From Bedellia somnulentella (Eukaryota > Arthropoda > Insecta > Lepidoptera > Bedelliidae): a DNA stretch of 64,000 nt. Below the pieces are notes generated by a model. It worked only from the letters and a program-made list of their open reading frames with translations, was not told the DNA's origin and searched no databases. A program made the position numbers and the translations under genes. The stretch is from NCBI GenBank assembly GCA_963576735.1, contig OY755190.1, positions 3,279,695 through 3,343,694 on the forward strand, given 5' to 3'. This document shows, piece after piece, positions 44,787-57,275 of the stretch (its first letter is position 1; every line of letters starts with the position of its first letter).

Positions 44787-45559
44787 TTAGGCTCTGAGTA
44801 ACTTAAGTTTATATATCATATTTTTGTCTTTTTTTGGAAATATTAAATCTGTGATTAGAAAGAATAATCAGTAAATAAGTGACCAATTATTCTATAGAGT
44901 TATAAAATAAGTAACATACAAAATAATTAACAATTCTTGAAATCGTTAAACGAAAAAAGGGTTCACATAAACTGTATTTTTTAAACATGCTGTTAACAAT
45001 TTAAAATGTGAATTCGATGAATTTAAACGATGGTAATAATTAAGTAGAGTGTATGCAAATGGGAAATAACTAAGAACACTAAAATATAGATTGTTTAAAT
45101 ACAATAATACCATTGGGGCTCATACGCTTCAGTAAAACACTTTGTGACCTACTGACTTAAATATGTGCAATTGCTAAGAATCTATAAAAAAGTGTATTTA
45201 AATTAAGAATCTTATAAAACATATTGTTTTATTAATATAGTGTTAAAAGGAACTTCAAAAATTTTCCAACTCAACTTTACCGAAAACTAAATTTCAATCA
45301 AAAATACTGAATTTGCACACCAGACTTAGGTTTTGATTTCCAAATTAGTGTTATTTATGAACATTGAATGTTAAATTGCTGCACACATAATTTATTTCCC
45401 TTGTATAATATTTATTAATAATACAAAACTTTAAAACAAATATGTACTAAAACTGTCATTAAAAATATACCGTTGTGCATACAATTTCAAAATGAAAGTC
45501 ATAAGATCAGATTGTTATGGGTTTCATCTAGTTATATTTTTAGACAATTTTAACTAATT

Positions 45560-45745
45560 CGGAGGTAGGAAACGCAAACACTACTTAAACGTGTAAAAGA
45601 AATAAAGGATGGAAGAATTTCGCGCTGACAGCCATTGACACGGTGGCTCAATTGGCAGAGCGTCGGGGCGTATACCTGAGGTCGCGGGTTTGATTCCCGC
45701 CTGTGTCGAAGTTTTTCTTTCCTTTATTTATTCTTTATTTATTAG
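45560..45745 (+). repeat. Family C tRNA-like repeat with 5' arm
   Basis: 5' arm ATTCGGAGGTAGGAAACGC... to TGACAGCCATTGACACGG, head GTGGCTCAATTGGCAGAGCG, GGTTTGATTCCCGCCTGTGTCG. Conserved arms argue against a plain tRNA gene. Confidence 0.72.
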
Positions 45746-46780
45746 AAATAAAAAATTATAAAAGTATGTCTTCGAATGTAATTCTAAAAGAAAAAAACTG
45801 TTTTATGTTGTTTAAAACTACGAGATAACTCTTAGTTTCTACCTCTCAAAAGCGCACTTTTTCTTCACTTACAAATAAAATTATACACTTGTGGACCGAT
45901 CAAGCTGTTTGGACAGTATGTCCTTATGTCGAAGCAATAAGAACTAATATAGCTGTCAAATGTCTAGCTGGACCATAGAATTATGAATTAAATAGAAGTG
46001 CCCTAACAACCATTAAAAGGGATCCATATTGATTCACATATATTTTTATCATATTCACGTTTAATTAAAACTATCTTTTTGCCCGCGACTACGTTCGCGT
46101 GGACTAAATTTTTTGCATCTAGTTTACATCCAAAATACCAAAACTTCTTCAAGCAAGCAAGTCTTCCAAGCTCAAACAGAAATAATTTACTGTTCAAAAT
46201 AAATTATTACGTGATTAAAACTTTAGAATTTTCTCATTGGTCCGTTTGAAACATTTTCGACCAATGAGCGCGCGCGGACATTTGCGCGCGCTTTTACTCC
46301 AGCAAAGTCTATGGGCCAATTTTGTCAATTTATAAATCGCTAACAATTTAACTAATCTAGTTATGGAAAATGTATGAGTTTTCGGTAAGACTTCAGATGG
46401 AGACCTTCAATTTGATACCTGAACTAATTTTCTTACTCTTAGTATCGCGACACAGGCTGGTTCACAAAATCCATCCTCTCTCTTTTAATATATAAGGATG
46501 CTCTTAGTAAGGGACTTATATTTATAATCACAGGCTATCTGATCTAACCGTCCGTGTATGACAGTTCTAGCGATTACCATTGTAATATAATATAGATATA
46601 ATAAGCGGTGCTTATAGATGGTGGCCATAATATACTATTAAAAACCCGTATTTATCAGTTGTTAGGTCACCTCAATTTCTAACATTTCTATGAGCTTGAC
46701 AAGTCCGCAAGTGTCAAATAAAATTATACAACAAAATCTCACTAAACAATTGATTCAACAAAAACTTATTTGCATTATCT

Positions 46781-49700
46781 TTAAGAGTACGGAGTGCGCG
46801 GATTCACGTTGATCATTTCCGTTGTGCTGAAACAAACATATTAGGATTAATTTTATAACAAAAACTTGATGTGGAAAATTTCTAAGTCACTCCTAGAAAC
46901 AGGTTTTTCTGCAGATAAACACACATACATACATATACTCACGCTATTAGTTCCCATTGGGGTAGACAGACAGTTTGTACGATCCTGGTAAACCTCTCTA
47001 GCTTCATCTACATTCATAAATCTTTTCATTTCATGGTCGTTCTCTACTAAAATTACCTTCCACTTTGCAAATAACATAATACATAACATATAAACATAAA
47101 CGTTTACTAATAAATAAAGAATAAATTGAGAACGCGTAACTATCACATAATTTGCATGCAACATTTGCATTCATCTGAAAAGGTAGACAAGTAGCCTTCC
47201 GAATTTGTAAAAAATTCGGAGGTAGGGAACGCAAACACTACTTAAAAGTGTAAAAGAAATAAAGGATAGAAGAATTTCGCGCTGGCAGCCATTGACACGG
47301 TAGCTAAATTGGCAGAGCGACGGGGGCGTATACCCGAGGTCGCGGGTTCGATTCCCGCCTGTGTCGAAATTTTTCTTTCCTTTATTTATTAGTAATAATC
47401 CCCACATGAGGTTTTCATGAACCAAACATTCAAATTATATAAACGTTCACGCGGAACATCCTCGAAGGTGTCCACCCCCCCTGGTGTTCAGAGTACCCAA
47501 GTTTTGCATGGACAGTGTACTCACGTGATAGGGGGCAGGCCTATCGCGGTTTTGTACGAATACACTGTCACATGACTAAATACAACTCAGCCATGTGGGT
47601 TTCCTCGCGATTTTTTCCCTCACCGTTAACAACCATGATAAATTAACCACATATATGTCTTTAGAAAAGACAAATTGGTGTAGGCCCGACCCGGGATTCG
47701 AACACTAATCGTTTTATTAATAATTTGCAAAAAAAACACACACGTGCTTCGGAGGGCACGTTAAGCCGTCGGTCCCGGCTTCTATTACGGTAGTAGTCGT
47801 TCGTCTACCAACCCGCAATTGGCCAGCGTGGTGGACTAAGGCCAAATCGCCCTATATAGGGTAGGTTCGAGCCCCTTGGTGGGGACATATATGGGCTGTG
47901 AGGAAACACAATGAAAGCACGATATTTTAATAATTTCTCACCTCTTAGAACAACGTATATGTATGATAAGTAGAATTATTCCCAGCATCAGACAGAGAGT
48001 GCCCACGATCACATAGGCCACTCCTAGGAACGGGTTCTTGCCTCCTAGTAATGATGTTGTCGATATCACGAACGATTTTTTACCGCTGAAATGGCTTACG
48101 GGGTAGTCTGTGGTGGAATAAAAAATTGGTTAGCGTTTGTAGGGTTGGCTTTTAATATGTTGTAAATTATGACATTGATTTGGCATGACATTGGGTAGCG
48201 ACATTCTAAGCCGGCACTACACGGCACTATATAATATTTAGGTTGGCAGAGGCACCGATCCTTATGAACATCACGTGACAGCGCCACCAAGTGTCCAAGT
48301 AGGTACCCACGTTTTGCTTAGACAGTGTACTCACGTGATAGGGGCAGGCCTATCGCCGTTTTGTACGAATACTTACTTAATGTTTTTGGCTAAGTACAAC
48401 TCGGCCATGTGGGTTTATTTACGATGTTTTCTCTCACCGATAGGCCCGACCCGGGATTTGAACTCACGCCTGTCTGTTTACGGGCGGGTGTTCTACCCAT
48501 TCACTATCATGTCTATTATAAAAAAATATTTCGGGTTTTTCCTACCTGACAATTAAAATCCAGAACGCGCGAACCAATTTGCACAGTTTTGCAATCGTTG
48601 GAAAGGTATTGGGCTCCGTGTGGTTTATAGCAAAAAAAATTCAGGAAAGAAATCAGGTAAAAACAGGGAAAAAATATTTTTGCAGCGCCATCTCCCATAC
48701 ATATCATTGATCGCTTTCGATCAAAAGATGAGTACTAGTTAATATAATACGTACTATATTCCACTTTGAGAGTATACACTCCCTTAGCGAGTCCGGTTCC
48801 GAAGCCAGGCTTGGAATGGTCGACGCGACGGTAAAGTTTTCGGAAGGTAGGCAGGGCCGCTGTGCGCATCCATACTATGAGGTCTTCGTTCTGGAATCCA
48901 TTGTTCTCTTTATCCTCCAGGTCCAACTCCCAGATGTTCTTCTGCCAGTTCACAGGTTTCGAGTAGTTTTGGAATGCTGCAAAAGCAAAAGGGAATTTAT
49001 TACCATACAATAAAGCAAGACACACAAACATCGCATGAGATTTATTTGAGGTCTAGAAATAGAAGAAATTGAGTTTTAAAACAGGTTAAGCTCTAAATTG
49101 GGAGACCAGGTAAAATTTTAAATGGCATGAAAGCACATTGTAGATGAACATAATAATAAGAAGGATAATTGTTTTAAACAATAAATACTTAAGATAATAG
49201 TTAGAGAGGAGGTTATGCTATTCCAACCTCACAATACACGGTAGGTTCCCAGTTGACAGTTCAATGCAACTTACCAGTTTTAAGATCACCAGGTGGGTTC
49301 CGGAACTTAATGGTCTTGTCCGAGTTCCAAGCAATCCCGGTACGTAAAACTGGAACATCCACTTTAGCGCCGTTCATCTCTGTGCTCACTATCAAGCTAT
49401 CTGAAAATCAAATTATCACTAGCTCAGTATGGCCAGAATATATTAATATAATATATAGCAGAGCATAATATAGCATAGATAGTTCTATAGGTGTTTGCAT
49501 GTAGATACTCATCAAAATCAGGAGATTTTGAAAGTTTCAATTTAAATTGATTGAAATTGCTTTCAAAAGGAGTACCTTTAGGTGGCCATTGTTGGACATG
49601 CGCCTTCCAAAATAATCTGATGGATCTGCTTGCATCAATCAAGTACCCACTTTTCTGTTAATAGCAACAATCAATCAATCTGTTGTATACATTTGCACAT

Positions 49701-52700
49701 GCAATTTAAATATTTTGCAAAGTTCAGACTTGACAAAGTTGACTGCTGTATCAAAAATGAAGTAAGTAAATAAATATAATATCAGTGAAGTAAATATAAT
49801 ATCTCCATATCGTCACAGGTTCTCTAGCCATTCCTTAATATTGTGATTTAGGCACAGTGCACTAGTAAAGGTTGGCAGACAATCCACAACAACTGTACAT
49901 AGAACAGTCTACCTAGACTGACAGTTTACATTCCCTTTGTAGCACAAAATCAGATTTCTCACTTACCATTGAACAGTGAATTGGCAATAGCCCCACATGG
50001 TGCAATTGGTTTCTTTCCATTTGGTGTATTTGCATAGGCAAATGGTTCGCAATCTGATGAAGGTGTTGGGGACAACCGGCCTAGCAGTTGGCTATCATCC
50101 CTGCAAACAAAAGTTTGTTGAAGATCAAAATCAATTGATACTGTTGCTCAGTAAGGGTGATAAAAATGCCTGATTTTTTTTGTTGTATGAGGCTAAGCTT
50201 TAAAGGCTTTCAGGGCTTCCAATAATTAAGCATGAAAAAAGTTCTATTTTATTTACAATCTTTAAGCTTGGTAGTTTCTTATACATTAATAAAAGCATAT
50301 GTTCAAGCCTTTGATACGAAAAATAACATAAATATCATGGATAACATAGGGATGGGCAGCGACTATCCTCAGCTACTTTATACCCTTAGTCACCTTCTAC
50401 AATTACGCAAGGAAAGAAATAGGGGTTTTACATTACATGCTACACATAGCATATTACATATTACTATGATTGTATTGCACCATATTAACATAAATCAATC
50501 AATTCTTCAAGCAATGAGCCTTTAAGAGTATAAGCTTTAATTTTCTTAGCCATTAAAGTTTAGGCTTCAGACTCAAGGCTGGAGGCTCAAGGCTGAAATT
50601 CACAACACTACTAATGTTTGCTAAGAACAGTAATGTATTTCAAAAAACTTCATTCATCTAAGTTTACTTGACTATTTTGTCAGCTTTTAATTTTCTATCT
50701 ATTTCAAACATATAATCACAGCTATAAATCCCGAAAACAAGGCTTTAAAATTTAAAATATTTCTGCCACTTTGGGAAGGTGTGTGGGATTTTTTTTTAAA
50801 TAAAGGATTGGTGGTATTGAGTTTCCAGCTACATTACTCAATTCATTTAAAAACCCAAAATTTGTAAGTCACCTCTCTTATGACACCATGGAAAGAATTT
50901 TTTTGATGATATACTAAGCCAACAACACAGCTATTTCTATTTCAAACCTATTTGTATCACGAACTATTTTGTATAATTTAAGACATGAGTATTAGTACAG
51001 TTGACTTTCAAATATGTAAATGTTATTGTTGTTGTGACCCAAAAATTATAATACAAACAGAAATATTATATTCACTTATCTTTTTTATCATCCATTGTCT
51101 ATGTTATATCCCATTTGTGTATTGCACAGGAATCAAAAAGCTTTAAGTGACAATTATCAAATGAAACAATTACCTTGATTTCACATATCGCCTGTGATTT
51201 TGGTAGTAGTTAGAGAGACCATAGTAAAAGTAGACATCCCCGTTAAAGTCCTCTTTCAAATTGAATGTTATTTCGCAAGTGCACAAAATACCTTTGTTGT
51301 TCTGAATAAATTCATCACAAGTAATATTCATATCATTCTTCATGCAATCTGTGTAATCTATTACATGCTCTTTAACCTGAAATGGTAAATTATTTTTATT
51401 AACTTGATTCTTATGTTAACTTTGATGACTGTGCCTAGGTGATAAGTGGGCTTATATAGATTGATCTAGAAGTTACAGGTTGAATGCTCAAATGATTAAA
51501 GAGAAGAAATAACCTAGCAAAATACCGCAAAACCATTAAAATCGCAAAAAGATGTCAAACTTACCTCATCAGAAAAGTAAAGTAATCCAATACCAACAGG
51601 TATAAATGCTATTCCAATGACAAAAAACGTCGGTAAGACGGTACCAGCAGTCAATATAGGTTGCCAAGCAGGTAGGCGCTGCTGCTTAACTCATTGAGCC
51701 ACGCTTTGAGATTAGCAAACGAATTTAATTAAATGTATGTTATTGTAATTATTTAGGATCTAAATAAGTAAAAAATACCGCAATTGACTCCTGTAACTTT
51801 CAGGTTTTCAGATTATAGGGTGGTTAGTTACGGTGACCACCGTGACACAGGTAGCAATAAAACTTCAAAATTTGTTGTAACAATTTAATTATACTTAGAT
51901 ATTAGTTTAGGATGTTATTTGATTCAGATTGTCTTTGAAACCTGTTTGAATGAATTTACGATAACGATATTGTTATTTTTTATCGTGAAAGTCATTGAAA
52001 CAGGTTTTTCCCTTTCGTAGGCATAATGGCACTTTACAAGTTTCACAGATATATATTGTGCGAACTGGATTACTTTTAGTGCTACATTTGGCACACCTTC
52101 TGGACGAGCTCCGTATAGGTTTATGCTTATTTTGCTGCATCCGGATCTCAATTGGGACTACTGGCTTGTGTTTTTGTATGGAAGCTGGAGTTGGAGAGCT
52201 GCGAGGGGTACTATTAGATGACAAGGCTCTTTTTCGCCCTTTTACAACGGCTGGAGCCAGGATCCCCTGGTACACTCGTCTTCTAAACATTTTCAAGTCC
52301 ATGGCCTCCAAATCCTGAACTGGCAGAGCTTGCAGATCTTTATACATAATGTACGCGTTTATCACAGAACAGTCTAGAAAGTGAAAGAAAATTCTGTGCC
52401 ACCATTTTTTTGATCTGCGATCAATGCTGTAGTAGCTTTTGAGTTGATCAAAATGGTCCACAAAGTTCATATTTTTGTTGTAATCAATTACAGCTTGAGG
52501 GCATGCAACTTCAACTGAGGAGCCATCACGTTCGCGTCTGGACACAAGACCAACATCCCTTGGGTCATGAAAGTTCGATAGAATGTGCACTGACCTTTTG
52601 TCTTTCCATTTCATAATGGACACGTTTGTGTTACTGACTCGGTAATCATATTCACCTCGCTTCAGCTGTTTGTCTTCTTTCAATGTAGGTAGATGTTTCC

Positions 52701-54318
52701 TGGTAGAATTCACAGTTCCACAAGCTAATATAGACTGCTGGTATAGGTCTCGTTGTAACTGATATCCATTGAAATAATTGTCAAAGTATACTTTGTAGTT
52801 TTTTCCTTGCAAACCTTCACAGAACTGCCTCACTATTTTGCCACCTAAATCTGTCTGGACTTTATCGCCATCTTTGCCAGCGTTCAAAGTCTAGACAATA
52901 GCCAGTAGATGCACATTTCATCCATATTTTATAGCCTCTTTTGATGGGCTTCTTAGGCATGTATTGTTTGAGGGTACTTCTTCCACTGAACTTCACCATG
53001 CTTTCGTCGATAGCCACAGTTTCCGAGCATGTGTAATTTTCTTTGAATGTTTGCTTCATGTGATCCAGTAACGGCTTGACTTTATATAATTTATCAAACT
53101 GTGGACTACCACGTTGAGGCATCAATGAATTATCATTTAGATGTAGATGATTCAGCAACCAGCCAAAGCGGTTCAATGTCATGAAAGAAGAAATGTAAGG
53201 GTCATGCAAATCAGCAGCAGAACTCCAATAGTCTTTATAGCTGGGGGTTTTCTTTATTCCCATGACCAGATTCAAAGCTATAAAAACATCCATCTCTTCT
53301 TTGGTCACAGTAGCAAAAGACGCACCTTTTTGAGTGGCATATAAGTTTGTTTGGAAGCAAATGTTCTCCTGCCACTCATTCGTCCAGAACAAACAAAAAA
53401 GTTCATGAGGCGAGGGATCTGTCAGCTCTAATATATGCGTTGGTAAGCTGGTGCTTTCACTGAACTCACCTGGATTTGACATGTGGTAACTTTTTTTCCA
53501 TTTTGGAATGTCATTCTCATTATTCCCGGAAACAGAAGGAACAGAAGCCAATCGAGACAAAGGAACATCGTCTTCTTCTTCAAACTGCAGTGGCGAGTTA
53601 CATGGACATATTTCCAAAGTAATAATGCGCTCTTCTTCATCATCAGAATCACCTCCATAAAAGCTGTCTCCATCTGGAATATCTTCGAACAACACTGCCT
53701 GGATTTCGTTGTCTCTTAGTCTCCTTTGTGCCATCGTAGAACAAGTCGCAGCGCTAGATATAAAACAAAAAGATACGATAAGTTTGTACCTAACATAAAT
53801 CTCTAGTGTCACAGTGGTTAGCAGCACAAACCACCTTAATTTTTTTCATGTAATGGACACAAAATACACTTTACAATAGCAAACTTGTCATCACTAGTTG
53901 AACTTTGTAATAATAAATAGACAAATAGAAAACAAAACACTTTACTCACATTTAATTCAATACAACAATTTTTCAAAGTTTCAAATGAGCAGGGTAGAAA
54001 AATCGTCAACTGCCGAGTAAAAAAATTTCAAACCCAAAGCATCTAAAACAATGAAGCTGCTTTATCGACTTAGAATAGTCCTTTGCAAAGATAGTAGTTC
54101 AAGTGTTTTGTCAAAGATGGCGATGCTTGAATGTTTTATCAGGCCAAAAGTAGGTGGTTAGCGTTCCTAACCACCATGGCTCAATCAGTTAAATGCAGAT
54201 TCTAAAGCAAAACAATTAGATCATAATTAAATAAAACTCCAAACCAAGGGCAAGGTGTGCCCGAGACATACAAACTTTGCTTACCAGCAGGTCGTCGTGA
54301 TTTCACAGTATCAGACAT
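46781..54318 (-). CDS. TMEM30A: CDC50/TMEM30A-type flippase subunit, exon 2 split by piggyBac
   Basis: Beta subunit of P4-ATPase lipid flippases, needed for their exit from the ER. Exons (minus): 54318-54285, 54201-54189 joined to 51685-51565 (exon 2, broken), 51376-51174, 50100-49967, 49400-49275, 48976-48755, 48107-47942, 46826-46781 (TAA). Without the insertion phases agree and give about 354 residues; human TMEM30A has about 360. Diagnostic parts: [19 protein letters not shown] before the first membrane span ([16 protein letters not shown]), [75 protein letters not shown] in the second span. The piggyBac element sits in the TTTAAG codons of AESAFKQQR. Either this haplotype is null or the transcript splices around the insertion. 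Confidence 0.9.
46922..47055 (-). mobile_element. RTE 3' end fragment
   Basis: ACATACATATACTCACGC then TATTAGTTCCCATTGGGGTAG, CATAAATCTTTTCATTTC; a deleted copy of the 6531-7135 segment. Confidence 0.7.
47210..47435 (+). repeat. Family C tRNA-like repeat, most complete
   Basis: 5' arm (AATTCGGAGGTAGGGAACGC...), tRNA-like head 47295-47367 with perfect acceptor pairing GACACGG/CCTGTGTC-like ends and B box GGTTCGATTCC, 3' arm ATCCCCACATGAGG. In the last TMEM30A intron. Confidence 0.75.
47436..47735 (-). repeat. SINE-A, head type 1, head truncated
   Basis: Body from AAACGTTCACGCGG to GACCCGGGATTCGAACACTAATCG, then another repeat begins near 47735. In the last TMEM30A intron. Confidence 0.72.
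47735..47900 (+). repeat. tRNA-like lepidopteran-type repeat
   Basis: CACGTGCTTCGGAGGGCACG then TTAAGCCGTCGGTCCCGGC, followed by CCAGCGTGGTGGACTAAGG and B-box-like GGTTCGAGCCCC. This phrase pair is common in moth and butterfly genomes. In the last TMEM30A intron. Confidence 0.6.
48185..48228 (+). repeat. Family B fragment
   Basis: GGGTAGCGACATTCTAAGCC then CACTACACGGCAC: only the last 40 bases of the family. Confidence 0.6.
48240..48515 (-). repeat. SINE-A, head type 2
   Basis: GGTTGGCAGAGGCACCGATCC... to CGGGCGGGTGTTCTACCCATTCACTATCATGTC. Deletions in the CATGTGACAG part. In a TMEM30A intron. Confidence 0.75.
50706..50932 (+). repeat. Family B repeat, old
   Basis: ATAATCACAGCTATAAATCCC to ACTAAGCCAACAACACAGC with many changes; in TMEM30A intron 3. 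Confidence 0.65.
51690..54188 (-). mobile_element. piggyBac-type transposon inserted in TMEM30A exon 2
   Basis: 2499 bases flanked by TTAA at 51686-51689 and 54189-54192, the piggyBac target. Ends are inverted repeats: CTCATTGAGCCA on the left and CTGATTGAGCCA (minus strand) on the right. A subterminal GGTGGTTAG motif occurs near both ends (about 51819 and 54152). It carries one transposase gene in the same direction as the host gene, with a frame break, so this copy is non-autonomous. Confidence 0.93.
51973..53734 (-). pseudogene. piggyBac transposase, frameshifted once
   Basis: Start [12 protein letters not shown] at 53734 (an in-frame upstream ATG at 53827 is less likely). An acidic N-terminal region is followed by the core with the expected Asp residues: [22 protein letters not shown] and [13 protein letters not shown]. 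It ends in a Cys-rich finger ([27 protein letters not shown]). Around 52880 the frame breaks after CLDFE and resumes at [13 protein letters not shown]; the family pattern suggests about 5 bases are missing. Otherwise both halves are open, so the damage is recent or is an assembly error. Confidence 0.88.
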
Positions 54319-54924
54319 TTTGTTAATAATGCTGCATGTGAGTATTGATTAAGATTGTAATAAGAATACAAAACTGTATTTATTTACCGAAGATATTACG
54401 ATAATTATTTTTAAATCGACATCGTCAATAAATGGTTTCGATTTGACAGATCATGTGTCAATGTCAAATCATATGTCACGTTTTCGTTCTAATAATTATA
54501 CGGCTATGGAAAACCTACGCATGAGCCTTAAGTCGAGATTAAAAAGGTTAGATTTATTTTACTTGAATGAATAAAATATTTGATTATAATACCTTTCTAT
54601 TACAGTAGGCGGATTGCTAGTTACAATCGAAATTTCGTTTACGAACAGAATGATCGAGTTCCATACATCTGAGTGAAAACAATACATATATGTGTCTCTT
54701 TTACTCCTGATGTTAAGGATAGCATTTCTTTACTACGGTGTAAAGTAAACGATTCGATAAAACTCGGAATCCGCCTACAAGAGGCCACGACGGCCAGACT
54801 TAAGTAAAATCATAAAGGCTATAAGTTTATCTGTGTATGTGTACGGGTGAGAACGATCCTGGACTATAAAACTTGGGTCCTGGCAGCTCTGACAGGTAGT
54901 AAAGGTGTTCAAAAATGTGACTCA

Positions 54925-55166
54925 GATTAGATACTCAAGGCCATAAATCCCAAAAAAGGAAAGCCAGAGCTTCAGAGCAAGAAACTCCTCAGCCACATTG
55001 GCGAGTTGAGAGTGGACAAGATGATAAAAATAAAGTATCGTTGGTGATGGGGCGCCAACCACATCACCCAATAACCACTTAAATAAGACCTTTACCCTTA
55101 GTCGCCTCTTACGACACCCGTGGAGAGAAAGGGGTAGTGACATTCTAAGCCAGCACTACAGGGCAA
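54925..55166 (+). repeat. Family B repeat, full
   Basis: TAGATACTCAAGGCCATAAATCC to TTCTAAGCCAGCACTACAGG; just 5' of TMEM30A. Confidence 0.78.
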
Positions 55167-55617
55167 ATTTATGCAAGTGCAAATGCCTAGTTTTCATATG
55201 TTTTATGTAATATTAGAAATTGCCTCGTCCAAAGCCAGACACTTAGTACAGTTGCAACCTCTCGCAAGACCCCCTTAAAGTAGAACTGTAGTAGAACTTG
55301 TTTCAATGTAATGTAAATTGTAATGTGCTTGAAGGGCTTGATGGTATAGTGTAATGAAGTTCTATAATTATATAGATATCGATTGTGTTTGAGCCTATTT
55401 GTGCCTGAGTTCAGAATGCGTACTCAATATAAAATAGAACTACCCATACTCACGGTTATTAAAACATGAATGCCAGAACTTAAAAAATAACAATTGAATC
55501 GACCACACAATAATTTAAGATGCTCAAATCCTACAGCCTACGTATATGTATGTATGTATGTATGTATTAAAGCAGGGTACTATTATTGTTTTAAAAATGG
55601 AACACTTAAATAAACTC

Positions 55618-55885
55618 AACCAACGTTCACCTCTTATATCCCCGAGGAGGCGGCAGAGGTACTAATACTTGAGCTTTTCGACACCTGTCTGAACATCGCG
55701 TGAAATTTTAGTCACCTCGTGTACATACATAGTAACCCGCGTATACGTATTGCTGGGACAGTGCATTGCGGTAGGTAACCATCATGTAACTAATTGCATC
55801 TTATAAGTGGGCTTCCTCACGATGTGTTTTCTTAAAAACTCTCCTTACCTACCACCATGAAAAATTAACCAAAAAATTCTTATAG
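55618..55885 (-). repeat. SINE-A, old, split by the long-TIR transposon
   Basis: AACGTTCACCTCTTATATCCCCG... through GTGGGCTTCCTCACGATG and ATGAAAAATTAACC, continuing after the transposon at 58370-58420 with TTGGTGCC/GGATTTGAAAT-like remains of the head. Confidence 0.55.
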
Positions 55886-56280
55886 TCCGGTCAATTTAGG
55901 CCTAAACTAAGGAGGAAGGTTACATAAATTCATAAGAAGCTGAAAATTGGCACAAATGTTCAAAACATGATTATAAATGAAACCTCAAAAGTCCCCATCG
56001 TTCCGAGGTGTGCTAAAAATTTTACACGAGGTCAAAAGTAAAAAAAAAAGTTTTTTGCGATTTTAAGAGAAACGGTGAGTTTCTTCGCAAAATCACCGCA
56101 GTACAAAATTGTAGATCAGAAAATTCTCTACAAAAAAGATATCAATATTTTTTTTCCTAAAAGCCACCATTTTGAAGATATAACGCGTTGAAAATTTCGA
56201 TCACTGGTTCATACTTTGCACATGTACGCCACGTATAAACAAATAATCACAATAAATCTAGGTTCATTTTGATGTTAAAA

Positions 56281-57275
56281 AGAAAGTTGACTGCAGAGAA
56301 CATATCAGTTGAGCAAGCTGATAATGATGCTGATGTACTATTGAAACATCATTAGAGCAATTTAGCGTGACACATACAACTGTTATTGTTGGTGAAGATA
56401 TTGATTTACTCGTCATACTTGCTGCCCGTACTCCAACTGAACAAATTATTTATTTTTTAAAACCCGGAAAAGCCCAAAATCAATCGCAAATCTACTCATC
56501 AAAAAGTTTATCTACTTTTCCTAAGTGTCAGAATCATATACTATTTTTACACGCAATAACTGGCTGCGATACGACATCTGCTTTTTACAGAAAAGGAAAA
56601 ACAACAGTTTTCAAAATGTTTGAAAAAAATGACTTACTTCAATGTGCTGAAGTTTTTAAAAATAGTGACTCAACTCAACCAGACGTTATCAACAGCGGAA
56701 TTCAATTTCTTCTCGCTATGTACGGAGCTCCTAAAAAAACCACTTGCTTAGATAAGTTGCGATACGCAACTTTTGTTAAAAATACGCGTAATAAAAAGCA
56801 AGTACAACTAGCTTCTTTACCTCCAACCTCAGTAGCTGCTCACCAACATTTATTTCGGGTATATTACCAAGTTCAAGTGTGGCTCGGTAATCAGCTGGAC
56901 CCTAAAGACTGGGGTTGGAAGTTGGTCGACAGTACATTAGAGCCAGTTCTAACTTTACTTCCACCAGCACCTGAGAAACTTCTCAACTCAATATTTTGCA
57001 ACTGTAAAAAAGGTTGTAATGCTAAATGTGGATGCAGAAAAGTAGGACTGTTTTGTTCCCTGGCATGCACAAACTGCCAAGGCCGATCGTGCTCTAATGT
57101 TGAGTCAGCTAATCTAGAAGACTCATATGATACCAATGAGGAATCGCTAGTGGGACAGTTAATCTGTGAAATAGAAGAAAAAGAAGAAGAAGAAGAACAG
57201 GAAGAAGAACAAGAAGAAGACGAAGAACAAGAAACAGTAATCCTGGAAAATTACGAATCAGACGAGGAATGTTAA
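56281..57275 (+). pseudogene. Cys-rich transposon protein with VGEDIDLLV and GCDTTSAF motifs (fragment)
   Basis: The main frame runs 56343-57275 (TAA); upstream in another frame is MLKRKLTAENISVEQADNDADVL, so a one-base loss near 56339 probably broke it. No good ATG opens the main frame. Residues: VIVGEDIDLLVILAARTPT, ILFLHAITGCDTTSAFYRKGK, SLPPTSVAAHQHLFRVYYQVQ, WGWKLVDSTLEP, a CXC-like knot CNCKKGCNAKCGCRKVGLFC, and an acidic Glu-rich tail. The two Asp-rich motifs resemble metal-binding residues of PIN/FEN-type nucleases; that is inference. I do not recognise the family with certainty. Related proteins occur in many copies in other animals as far as I recall. N-terminus missing. Confidence 0.6.

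Larger units (their letters stand above)
42700..46780. other. 4 kb with no recognisable gene
   Basis: AT-rich, apart from the family B piece (44448-44590), the MITE (44673-44786) and the family C repeat (45560-45745). No open frame with protein character on either strand. It lies just beyond the TMEM30A stop, so part could be a long 3' UTR on the minus strand, but no clear poly(A) signal was found close to the stop. Confidence 0.5.

Noticed and set aside
45639..47367. Working tRNA genes at 45639-45710 and 47295-47367 (and 6316-6243)
   Set aside because: Good A and B boxes, but all copies share long flanking arms and vary in the anticodon region, so they are treated as repeats.
56367..56369. 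GTG at 56367 as start of the transposon protein
   Set aside because: Not a plausible eukaryotic start; the frame stays open upstream to about 56343 and protein-like sequence continues in another frame, so the N-terminus is broken rather than starting here.
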